Source: Sipunculus nudus
Taxonomy: Eukaryota > Annelida > Sipuncula > Golfingiida > Sipunculidae
DNA length: 64,000 bases
Assembly (NCBI GenBank): GCA_026874595.1
Contig: CM049306.1
Coordinates: 26,093,519 to 26,157,518, forward strand
Direction: 5' to 3'
A program made the translations under genes and the position numbers. Under the pieces are notes generated by a model. The model was not told where the DNA came from. It did no database searches and saw only the letters and a program-made list of their open reading frames with translations. Of this stretch, positions 50,901-62,900 are shown in pieces; within the stretch, counting starts at the first letter, position 1, and each line of letters starts with the position of its first letter.

Positions 50901-53900
50901 CAAAGAAATAAACATATAATTATCTATATTATCTAACTTATTTTTCTTTACAGACTTATTTCCAAAGCGGGCCATACACATCAGCCAGTAACAAAAATGC
51001 CAAAACTTATTTGACCATAGAATGGACAAACCAGCATGGATGTGGTGGGAATGAAGACTCGGACCCTCACAAACAGAACTGTAATATTGTGTTCCAGTAC
51101 ATGTGTCAGCCGGACCAGTCCTCTGTAACAGGTGAGTCTTATATAGAGAGTCCTGTATGCTAGAAGGGTGACCTGTTTGTGCCTTGAGGAGAAAGAGGTT
51201 TTTTACCTTCTGGTGTCAGGTGAAGTATTTTTGCACAAAGTGGGTTAGGTTAAGAATTGCTTTTGCCAAGTGTGTAAGGAGTAGAACTGTTTCTGCCTAA
51301 TGGTGCAGGGGCGGATCCAGGATTTAGGAAAAGGGGGGGTCCAACCATTGAGGACTAATGAAAATCCTAAAAAAAGGTCATTAGGTCTGGAAAAGGAGGG
51401 GTCCAGGCCTCAAAATTACGTCTAAAACCCCTTAAAAAAGGTTGCTTCGGGTGAAAAAGGGGGGGGTCTGGACCCCCTTTACCCCCCCCCCTGGATCCGC
51501 TTCTGTGGTGTTAGGTGCAGAACTGTTTCTGCCTAAGGGTACAATAGGTGTGTAACTGTTTCTGCCTGAGGGTGTTACCAGTATGGAAATGTTTCAGCAT
51601 AAGTGTGTTAGAACTTTTGCATTAGTGTTTACAGTGAATGAATGTTTGTACTGAAAGGGATTATATGTAAAACATGGTCTGAAAAAATATGTGACAACTT
51701 TTTGTCTACAGGCATTATGAGAGGGCTTTTGTGTGCATGTAGTAGGTGGCAGGGGAAGAATATTTTCTCTCAGAAATGTAAGGTAGATCAAGTGTCAGTG
51801 TATGCTTCTGTGGATTGGGGCCTAATTTTGAGGGGGGGGGGGGGGGGGGTTATTGTCTGCGATACCAAGAAATGTCTAGTTTAAAAAAGTGCAGTCATAG
51901 TGATATGCTTGATTTTAATGCAATATTTCATCATTTAGAAATTAAATTAATTGAGACCTAACTTTAAATGTATCATGAAAAGATAATATTTTGATGTAAC
52001 TGCAACCTACTGTATGTTATTTATTGAAATACATGAATATACAGCCAGGAAGATATTTAAAAAAAAAAACATTATGTAAGATCAAATAATTGATGGAACC
52101 CCTCTTAATTCCTTATTTTTTTGTTTTATCACAATATATTTACAGCTACCTCAGATGTTTGAATTTACATGCAGGTGTTTTGTGTTTGTTTTAAGCTTTA
52201 CCTTACAAGTTGGTGTAAGGACATTCAGTAAAGTGTGCATCATATTTTAGTTTTTTTTTAAAAATAAAATAGAACATACCAGTGGTGTAGCCTTTATCAG
52301 ATTTCTTTCAATTTTCTTGAGGCACTGATTTTTTAGATAATTTAACCACAATTAAAAGTGTAAAATCTACAATAAATATTATCCATTTGAGGCATTTGTA
52401 AGGATATACTATCAAAATCATGCAAATTCTTCATCATGCATATGTATCCATTGCTCATAATATTCATATATCACGAGCACCAAATAAGGAAGGGCACCTG
52501 TATAAGGTATGGACTATTTTCACTTGCATATGACTCACTGTGGTGCTCACGCAAGGACATACTGGTGTAGATAGTGGCAATAGGCTGCAAGGTGACGTAT
52601 GGGTCAATAGCAGTACATCTGTACAATGACTAATTTCAGTTCATGGTTGACTGGGTCCTGGTGTATGTGATAATGCGACAACACTTTTATATTGCTTAGG
52701 GCATGATTGTGTGACCTGACCTTTTAATGCTGTCTTTCTTTACTCATTCATTATTTTTAATATAGTGGGGCCTAATATAATATTTCTGAATTGTCTGAAA
52801 AGATACACTTGTTCTTAAGTTGATGAACCAAAGACAAAGCTGGAAAGTCCTTTAATTGTATTTTTCTGTCTCACTCTCAGACAAAATTAAATTCATTGTA
52901 TAATTTATTTTATTTTCTCTCTTTCTTACAATTATTTGAAAAACCCTTATCTGCATTGAGGTTTTATATAAATGATTAATCTGGAAATAAATGTGATAAA
53001 GAGTTTCAGAAAAGTATTAAATTAATATGTTCAGAAAATTTATGTCACATATATGTAATTGTCCCTTGCATAAAGTTTCATGTTCTCATTCAAGTTTTAT
53101 TTTATTCTGTGATTTTCAAATGTTTAAGTTAACTTAAATGTTGAGGTGTGCAGACAGTTTCTGGATTTTTTTTTTATTATAAGACATCATACAGCAAATA
53201 TTTTGTTATGCTTGGTATGTCAGTCATAAACAAATACTGTTGTGTTTAAGAAATAGAAGGGTCTAACAAGTAACATGTACTGCAGCTGCACGATATGTAG
53301 GGATTACTAGAACCACAAAAATGCCACTGTACAGTATACTAGTGCAAATGTTAGCGGAACTCATGTTGAAATGACACATTTTTATGGTGTGTTTAATGAA
53401 CATAGTGAAACTGAAACACACCTTGACTGACGTGATTGTCATTGATTTCTGAGTAGCATCACTGGTTGTGATGTACATATTAGGTGTCAGGGTGGAGGAT
53501 ACAGGATTTGCCATCTCGTTATCATCAGTGATGTATAAATGATACAGAATCCTCATGTGATGGGGTGAGTCAGACCTCATATACTTGATGCTTCTGTACC
53601 ACAGCCAGGAGTAAATGTTACCAGATTACAAAACCATGATAATAACAGAATTATCTGTCAGTCAGTATACAGACCCACCCTCTTTATATTGATCTCAGAT
53701 GAGATCCGTCAATAGCTAGGTTATCAGTAGATTGTATGCATTCTTGCCCTAATTTTATTTATCATTTTGTCAATATTCTAAGGGCAGAGATGGTAAATAT
53801 ATATGAAGGTCATTCTCTTATTTTAGTTGTTAGGATATATCAAGAATTGATGAAAACCATAAATTATCCCTTAAATTATCCCTTATCGCCCTTTAAAATA

Positions 53901-56900
53901 TTCTTAAAAACTTAATTTTAATTGTCTTCATTTTATGGTGCTTACAATGTGGTGACACAGATCCTTCCTGATGACTGATTAGGAGCCATCAGCACAATTA
54001 ACTTCATCAATAAGTCTTTATTCCTCATCACTTCTGTCTAAATCATCTGTGCATCACAAGGTGTTTTTGCACCTACACTTTGTCAATCAGGACCCGTATA
54101 GATGCATGTTTTGGTGTTCAGCTGAGTGATGCAATCTTTTAGTTTTATTATCTAAAATTTATATGTTATCTTTTAGTATGTGCATTGCATATTTTACATG
54201 TCAGTTGTTATTGGAATAAAAATAACAATAATAATAATAATAGATAAATGCCAGCACCTTCAGTTTAATTAAATATTAATAAATTATACTAACATCCTGT
54301 ATTAAGTTCTAGTATAAAATTAAGCTTCATCATGCCAATGCATCTGCTTGAACTTTTCACCAGATGTGTATTTATAAGGGATATGTTTGCTGATCTTCTG
54401 TTTCATAATAAATAAATAAGCCATGACCCCTCCCCCTTCCTGTATCCAAGGTGTATGCTTGATCATAATCAGCCTACTGGCACAGATACAACTTCACGCT
54501 GCAAAGTGATGCTGTTCTGTTACTACACCATAAAATGCTGCACTTTTATTTCTGTATCACTAAACATTAATATCCTTTCTAGTGAAAACAGTTTACGTGT
54601 TATCACTAAGATCACCAGTGGGTGTATGTTAGCACAGATCAGTGGGGTCATAAAAATGAAAATAATGTATGAATGGTATATACATGGTGAGAGCTTGCTG
54701 ACAGTGAGGCCTACATATGAGTGAGTCATACAAGCAGGATACAGTATTCACCTAGCACAACAAGCTGTTTTTACTCTTGTATATGAGTATTCACCTGGCA
54801 TAACAAGCTGTTTTTACTCCTGTATATAGCAATAAAGCAACAATTGAGGCCAAGCTGCCATTTGATTGTTGAATTTGGACAAGCCCTGTGAAACCATCAA
54901 AGCAGACTCATGTTTATGACTCGTCATGTGTTCTAAATAGGCTTCATTAGTTAGCAATTCTGGTTGTACTGGAATGCTAAGTATAAACTATAAATGGCCC
55001 TTCAATGCCGCAGTTTTCTGTGTTTAACTGCTGACACTGTGTGTTGTGATGACAGTGTTATATATTACCAAGCCTGAGCAGGAGGGGAATGCCACCTGTA
55101 AATTTGCAATGGCGCCAGTCAGACAGATATTTCTGCCATGGCAAATATGAGGCATAGGAGACTGGCTATAAATAACTGTGACTCAGATATAGGAAGAATT
55201 TTGAAATGCATGGCATAATTGATGATGAAGATACGTAATTAAAACCTCAAGGCAATTCATCAGAACCATAAGAATTCATTCTGATATGCTATGACCTATG
55301 ATGTTTTAATGAATAAAAATGTTAATGATAACATGCCAGCTGCCTCTTCAGTTTGCTTAGCTCAATTATCAGCTTAATTTAAATTCATTATCACATACAA
55401 ATCATATGTGTGATGTACTGTGAAAGGTTTAGCAGGCCATCTGAGAAGGAAAACATGCAAAACTGCAATAATTATGATTTGCCATATTAACCATTGACAG
55501 ATTTTGGCATTAGTTATATCAGGAAATTTCCTTATTTCAACAAATATAAGAATTTGCATAACAGGAAAGTTTGTAAATTTAACATAATAATGACTCATTC
55601 TTGTGTATGCATCATGTGAAACTGACTGAAGCTCCTGCCATGTATGACATAATGGATGTTTTCTCAGTTTTAATTTATTGTTGTACTCAGATAATGTGCA
55701 TTGTTTGGTAGTACTAGATAATTGTTTGAGTGCCAGATTCATTCTCTCTAAAATACATCTTTAAAAACTGATGGACACAGCACCCCTCAATGGAACAGAC
55801 TGTAAAAAACAGAACAGTCTTTAAGTTCATCACCAGCTGATGCAAGGAGCTTAACTGAGCATGATATTACACATGCAAGGGTTTGTGACTTACCCAGGTA
55901 TTCTTGGATATATATGCAGGTCCACAATGTGTTTTGAGAAATTGGTCTTGTTCAGTCAACTGCAAATATATCAGATCATCAGATAGGAATCAAAGGTAAA
56001 TAACTGAGAGAAAACTGGCAAAAAATCTTTAGTTCAGTTTTACTTCATATTGACATTACCCTGCAAATTATGTATGATGTTATATAAAATGATATAAGGT
56101 ACAGTATTTTACCTGTTACTATGTTACATTATTTGAATTATATTCTTAGGGTCAGTGTATGTTTCTTTGCAGGAACTAAGTCCCAGGATCTTTTCCGCAA
56201 TGGAGTTAACACTGGTACACCAAATTATGAACGCCCACAGAAGAACGAGGCAGAAGTTGCCAAGAACAATCGTAGATCACGTAACATAGAACTGAATAAA
56301 GGTTACCATGAACCCTGGGAATGGTACGACAAATGCTACGTCAGAGAGAGGAACAAAGGTAACAGGTTTTTGTTGTGTATTATGTAAATGTTTGCTAAAC
56401 AACAGAGGGTTTCAAATATATAAATTGAAACAAGATTATTTTTGTCTGTGCAAGTTGAATCTTCTTATTTTTTTTCTTGAAAATCTCAATACATGAACAG
56501 TTGAGAATACAAGTCGGCATGGAACGTTACAGCAATTAATATTTATGCTGTAATAACACCTTGATTGCTTACCAAGCACCCTCAGGTGTCTATTTATTGA
56601 ACCAAAGCAATACTAAAGGTGATCTTTACAGTAGAGAGAAGTCTTTTTTTTATTTAGAGGCATTTAAAATACAGAGGTAAGTTGTATGATATAAATATGA
56701 TTAGTAATGTCTTAAAATTATAATGAAATATAATGATTGTTTTATGCACTAGAGGACACTGATAAATAATGGCAGTTTAACAGTAATGTTTCCATATGCT
56801 TACATAAGAATCATAAAAGTTTTCTTCTTTGGCTGTTCAAAAGAGGTAGGAATCAGAGGGAGGAGAGAGAGGTTACTCATCTGGCTGCAGTGGTCACTTC

Positions 56901-59900
56901 TATTATCAAGTGAAATTCAGAATTTGACAGAATGTCACCAAGCAGTTTAAAAATTGATTCCAATCAACACCTAGACTTTGTGATATTCAGTAAACAATTG
57001 TGCTCCTAGTCCCTGCTTATAAATTAGAATTATTACAACTTTGTCCATTCAAGTATGACCAGTTGTTATACTTTTACTAACTGAAGCCTATATAACTTGA
57101 ATATCAAAAGGATGATATGACTTTAAATAATTTAATATTAGATAGTTTATTGTTTTCTGTGAAAAGTCATTATTGTTGATCAATTTTGCTAACAATTATA
57201 TCTTCACACTAAAGTTAGTGTTTTCTTTCTTTTCTAGGCTTGTTCACTGCTGATCAAAAGTTAAAGAGCAACAACGGTCTCGGCTACAGCAGTGCCATCT
57301 ACACTCGTCAGAATGCCAACGGAAACCGTCGTGGCTATGAATGTCCAGAGGAGAGAGATTACTACCCTTACTGGCATCCAACTCCATGGAAAGACATTGC
57401 TGTACTGGCCGAAAATGCTACCATGTGCAGGTAAGATGAAAGATTCATATACTAGGGAAATTAATATATACAGCAGTATTCATAATATCATTGTTAGATA
57501 TGGTTAAAATTGTATATATAGCTTTTACATGAATGTCTTATGTTATTGAAATGTTCAAAATTTTAAATTGAAGACTGGTAGTGCTGATGGGGCTGGTACC
57601 TAGTTTAAATAATAAAACAAGGAGAACACCATGGATTATGAAGAAAGAAGTTGCTGTCTTCTTTTGGTGTACCAGATGATATTCACTCTCCAATTCTTTC
57701 TGGTCATTTTTGCTTTCTGGATTCAACAGGTGTACCATATGATTATTTTGCTGCTTAATTTCTGAGGTCTCTGTTCACCATTTTGTTTATTTTGCTGTTT
57801 CAGTCACTACAAGAGTAAGAGTTTTAACACACAGCCCTACCACGAGTGTCTGGAGTTTTGGGACGGTGGTAAGACAAGGAGGAAGAGCTCCCGGTGGAAC
57901 AACGAGAAGGAATGTACAGAGAATGGAGGAACGTGGACCGCTTTACATAACTACCTGGAAAAAGCCACTCGTAGGTTTTCAGCTTTATTTTCGTACATGA
58001 CCCCTGGCTATTATTTTATAGACTTACCCTTGCTATATTCTTTTTCAATATGACCTTGCATGGCAACATTCACAGTTGGTAGCTTTCTTAGGATTTATTG
58101 TCAAAAAGTGACATTAAAACAGAATATAATAAAATATAATAATTATGAAAATTTATGATAGTATGCTTTTTTTACCATCTAAATGAATTTTTAAAACATC
58201 CACATAGTTATTCATATGAAACATGTCATGTCAGCTAAATAATTGTTGTTTTTCATACAGAACACAAGAATAAGGCAGCTTGTGAGAGAGCCAGTAACAA
58301 TGTTATCAAGTACATCTGGGCCATCCCACATGACTCCAGATCTGGCAAAGAGGAATGTCTTGTGGCCCTAACAGAACCAGACTGTGCTGGAGCCTCATGG
58401 ACCAGGTAATAAATAGTTCTATTACAGGATATTCTTGTAAAGCTTCACACTATCTTTACCAACTTCTCCATACTTTTATCAGTTTTAAACAGTTTATCCC
58501 TCCTTTGGAAAGCATGTGATAAAGGCTTCAAAATTCACTCAGGACCTTGGTAATAGATCACTACAAGCAGAATTGGGCAGATGAATTGCAGATTTTTCAT
58601 TAGATTACATATCATGTACAATGACATATAATGTATATATTATATACTGACTTTATCAATTACTAGACCTTATTAGATTGTATAAAGATTTGATAAAAAT
58701 AATTGAAAACAGTAAAAGAACTATTTCCATAAACATGGACATCATGTATTATGCATTCTACTCTACCACCATGGTTAACCGAGACTATATGAGAGAGCGT
58801 AGTTCCTTCCCACAAGTCATTGAGTTGTTTACTTCCACATCATTCAAACACACTTCATAGAGGACTGTCAATTTAGCAATTTTTTGCCTTTTACAAGTCG
58901 ACTTTGCTCAAGAACATCAGTCTCCAACCAGCACTAGTGCCATAGATTGTACTGAAGGTAGTTCAGAGACACTGCATTGGTTAATTTGTTTGGGAAAACA
59001 ACCAAGTTAACCCAATGGCAGGGGCTGACGTGGTCGGCACCATATGCATTATATCATGCATGTGTTAAGTTTTAAGGCACTATACCACAAAAATATGTAA
59101 AATATATACCAATGTTCTTTATTTTTATAAGTATCAGACTTATGACTGATGAATGCAGTTCTTAAGTGCTTTCAAGAATATTGACACTAGATAATTTTCT
59201 TTCACATAGAAAACAGAATGTGGAATAGTCATGCTTAATGTACCTAATGCTTAATGGTAATGTTACTGTACAAACCAAACGTTACTGCCATACAACCCTA
59301 ACTTTATATCAAGTAATCATAAGAGTTAAACTTTTGAAATTATGGAATATATTCTGTATAAACAGATCAAATCACCTTGGTAATGGTCGTGATGGTACAC
59401 CTAACAACTACACCTGGACTCTTCCTTACTTCCCATCAGGAAATACACAGAGATGTGTGCTGAGAATCAGGCAAGTTATCACACACACACACTCACATTT
59501 ATGCATAAATATGGATGAATGAGACTGAAAATGAGAGGTATTTCAAAATTTCACATGGCCAGGCCCACCATGATCCTGTATTGGATAAGCTGTTTGTTTT
59601 CTGTTACCCTGATCTAATATCATGCATATCAGACAATCTGAAAGGTAATTGAATGATAATAAGTTCAAGATCTGTTGTGACACATACTACAAAAACCTGA
59701 GTATAAATACATAAAGGTGTTTCCTTTATCGAACTTGACACCAGATTAGGCAGACTTCATTTATTGGTATTGGTAACAGGATTGATTTTCTTGTGTTTAT
59801 TTTCAGGTACAATATCTCAACTGATGACTATGATCCTTATCACACAGATGCCAGGCATAATGAAAACAAGTAAGTTACAGTTAATAGATACTGATCTGTT

Positions 59901-60543
59901 TAAGTCTTTGTCTTCAGAACAACTACCCTTCTAAATATTGTCTTCTTATATTCTCATTGACCCTGGAAAATTTGAAAAGAAATATAGATATGTTGTTTTT
60001 GTATAGTTTCATACTTTTGAATATGGAACAATTCTTTCAAAAGATAATGTCCACTTAATTTTAAGTCCTTGATAGAATGAATTCAAATGAAAATATTAAT
60101 TGTTCTTGATTTGAAAGCTTATATATTGATATGAAGAAATTACTTTATTTAACAGCAATCCTTGATCATTTAAAAATATCAAAATGCTCTTGTTATTTAC
60201 AGATATGTAATGTGAGCACTGATTTATTGATAATTGGTTATTTCTAGGGGCAAGATGGTAATGTCACCCGTGTCTAATAATCCTTACGTTGAGATCAACG
60301 CCGGAGCATCTCCACTGAGGCTTGCCATCAACACGGCACAGTTTGGACGAACATTCCAAGACCGCACTCATGTGTTCAGGATGAAGTCACGGCCAGCTGG
60401 GGAAGAACAGAGTACTATATATAACCTTAATGTCAGGGGCAAGCGAGGAAACATTGTACAAGTCTACCCAGCGGTGGAATATGACTTCTTCCCAAACAAC
60501 TTGGAAGTCACCAGTAATGACAGGGTTCACATACAATGGACAG
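45492..60543 (+). CDS. DD3-3-like protein, 5' part (paralogue 2; runs off the window)
   Basis: Exons: 45492-45632, 47095-47175, 50954-51131, 56173-56358, 57238-57430, 57804-57970, 58261-58405, 59366-59470, 59807-59869, 60248-60543 (518 codons plus one base, in frame). Residues 1-16 form a signal peptide ([16 protein letters not shown]), then [18 protein letters not shown]. Shared blocks with the minus-strand paralogue include [57 protein letters not shown] and [16 protein letters not shown]. Paralogue 1 has about 320 further residues after the matching WTG, ending in a membrane helix, so at least four more exons are expected beyond 64000. Features not in paralogue 1 are the [17 protein letters not shown] segment, a Cys-containing [16 protein letters not shown] loop and a longer region around [10 protein letters not shown]. 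The intron after 59470 has a GC donor (CAG|GCAAGT). Confidence 0.88.
47646..48103. mobile_element. MITE with TA target duplication (Tc1/mariner type)
   Basis: The left end TACTGCCAAAAAATAATTTT and the complement of the right end, CACTGTCAAAAATAATTATC, form terminal inverted repeats of about 28 bp with a few mismatches. They are flanked by TA at 47644-47645 and 48104-48105. The 458-bp interior has no coding capacity and consists of TTTTCTT/AAGAAAA palindromic stretches and a (TA)n tract at 47869-47915. Inside intron 2 of paralogue 2. Confidence 0.75.
51186..51620. repeat. Diverged minisatellite, units of about 35-45 bp
   Basis: The block AACTGTTTCTGCCTAAGGGT recurs with changes near 51285, 51520, 51555 and (diverged) 51590, each preceded by GTGT-AGG. 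Weaker units extend upstream towards 51190. It is interrupted by the MITE at 51306-51505. Located in intron 3 of paralogue 2. Confidence 0.65.
51306..51505. mobile_element. Short MITE with GGATCC-bearing inverted ends
   Basis: The left end CAGGGGCGGATCCAGG and the complement of the right end CAGAAGCGGATCCAGG are inverted repeats, 200 bp apart, with G-rich and C-rich inner flanks that also pair. TGGTG lies on both sides (51301-51305, 51506-51510) and may be the target duplication, although the host minisatellite could supply it by chance. Elements with GGGGCGGATCCAGG ends are familiar from marine invertebrates. No coding capacity. Confidence 0.8.
51832..51849 (+). repeat. Poly-G tract
   Basis: Eighteen consecutive G residues in intron 3 of paralogue 2. 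Exact length may be an assembly artefact. Confidence 0.9.
54744..54829 (+). repeat. 43-bp direct tandem duplication
   Basis: GTATTCACCT(A/G)GCA(C/T)AACAAG and the rest of the unit recur exactly 43 bp later, with three or so changes. Intronic, non-coding. Confidence 0.85.
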
Positions 60544-60700
60544 GTAAAACATCTTTGCTCACAATGGTTAATATTACAAATATTCATTTGGCTAAGGAAA
60601 GAAGAAATGTTCATATCTGATGCTAGATAATAATATTTGAACAAGAAAAGTGATAAAAGATGTGCATATTCTCCCATTTACAGGGTGATATTGTCTCTGC

Positions 60701-60705
<5 letters not shown>

Positions 60706-60794
<89 letters not shown>
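60706..60794. repeat. (TA)n microsatellite
   Basis: About 89 bp of pure TA dinucleotides. Confidence 0.95.
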
Positions 60795-60796
<2 letters not shown>

Positions 60797-61441
60797 GTAA
60801 TGTCTACATTAGTTCGTATCCTTCATTAGTTCGCACACTAAAAATTTCCTGAAACATATTTTTCTATAATACATATGAATTCGTACACCAACATACGGTG
60901 CCGATATTAGCTATTGCCGGTGACCACCGGCGGTCCGTATGAACCATATATGTTGCTATGATTAAAATGGCTTTGCATGCTGAGATGAATTAAATGTCGA
61001 CGCTGTTCACATGATAACAAGACATCTTTATGTCCTAGTGCGTGACAGTAACATGATAATTTATCAGAACAATTTTATCAGATTTGCGACTTCATGTTTG
61101 TAAACAGGAAAAACTGTCACTTAACTGATACCGATGGGCCATCTTTGCTTCAGACTTGTTACAACATGAATGTGATTTGAACAATAGAACTCGAGGTAAA
61201 AAATGTGTTTTAATCGATAATATTTTGTTTACTTAATGATAGAATAAGAAGGATTTGTAACTGGGACAAAAATCACATTAGCTGATGATCAAATACTGGT
61301 AAGCCACTCGGGACAAACCTCGCACGGACCACTGATCACAGGCATGACCTGGTGCTGCAAGACATCAAAGGTTAAATGGAGATCGTCAGATTGCTTTGAA
61401 CCGCAGCTACAAAGGATATACCGCTGTCTTCTAGAGTTTTT

Positions 61442-62900
61442 AGCTCAGCTGACTATAAGTCATCTGAGCTATAGTCGTGGTCCATTGTCCGTCGTCCGTC
61501 CGTCTGTCCGTCCGTCCGTCCGTCCGTCCGTCCGTAGATGTGGCACGTTTTGAAACCGTAAGACCTAGGAATCCAAAATTCAGCATAATGTTAGATGTCC
61601 CCAAGATCTCCTACCAAGCCGAAAACTGGGTCTTTGCGACTTCGTTCCTTTGAGAAATTAAGGAAAAACCTCAATTTTTTATTAAAAACCTATTTTCACA
61701 CTTCAGGACTGCCTAATATCCAAACCACTCATCTGTTTTCCCTCATATTTACCATAAATATTCTTCTATATAGTTCCTATGTACATGCCAGAAATTATGT
61801 CTGTATTATATAATTTAAAAAAGTTATGGCCCCAAACATAATGCATTTTGTAAAAAATCAGGAAAGATATTTGATCACTTAACACAAAACTTGTTAAAGC
61901 TATGGACTTTTTTTCCAGTAATATAACTTTAGTTTATCAAAATTAAATTGTATACCCAAAATTAGATCAAAATCTTTTAAATTTTTTAAAATATTAACAA
62001 AAATAAAAAATTGGTACCTTAAATTTTGCCCAACTTTGACCATGGCACGTTTTTTTACTGTAAGTACTGTGGATTTAATTTTCTCAGCATGTTTTTGTTA
62101 GCATTTTGTCTGTTAACACCAAAAATTTGAAACCAGTTGATCAAAAACTGTAGATTTTATTCAAGTTTTCAAGCACCATGTAACAAATTGTTTACATCAA
62201 GCTAGTGTTATGCAGTTTGCAAGAGCTCAGCTCCCCAGCTACAGCTCTCAGTTCCTAAAATTTGGCATACAATTAGATGTCTCCAAAATTCCCTACCATG
62301 CCAAGAATTTGGTCACTAGGACTTAATACCTTTGAGATATTAATGAAAAACTTCATTTTTCCATTAAAAACCCATTGTTACACTTCAAGACTGCCTAATA
62401 TCAAAACCACTGATGTGACTTTAATCATATATAATATACATATTTTTCTATACATTCTCTATGCATATGCCAGAAATGATGTCAGTATTGTGTAATTGTT
62501 TTAAGTTATGGGCCCAAACATAATGCACTATGTAAAAAATCAAGAAATATATTTACTCCCTTAACAAGGGGATTGCTGAAGCTAGAGTTTTTTTGCCAGG
62601 GATGTAACATTATTTAATCAAGATTCAATTGAATACCCCAAATTAGTCCTGAATTTTTCAAATTTTATATGTTATTAGTATAAATATAAAATAAGTACCT
62701 TAAATTTTGCCCAACTTTGACCATGGCACATTTGTTTCCTGTGAGCACGGTTGATATAATTTTCATATCATGCACACAAGGATTTCAGCTTTTTAGTTTA
62801 GAAAGCTGAAAGAAATTGGCCAAAAATTGTAGCTTTTATTAATGTTTTTATGAGACCATGTCAGACCTTAACTCTCTCCAGCCCCTCTTGAGTCACCTGT
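61442..62900 (+). mobile_element. Hairpin-ended GTCC-rich interspersed repeat, plus copy
   Basis: It begins with the imperfect hairpin at 61442-61470, then CCATTGTCCGTCGTCC and a GTCC run to about 61533, then two diverged body copies (near 61560-62085 and 62250-62780). Each body copy holds a GATGTCCCCAAGATCTCC-like block, CACTTCAGGACTGCCTAATA, ACATGCCAGAAATTATGTC and CCCAACTTTGACCATGGCAC. It is the inverted relative of 26120-27207. No protein is encoded. Confidence 0.75.

Noticed and set aside
60637-60852. Open frames reading YIYIYI repeats across (TA)n tracts (also 2698-2883)
   Set aside because: Produced by simple TA repeats; no splice signals or non-repeat protein content.
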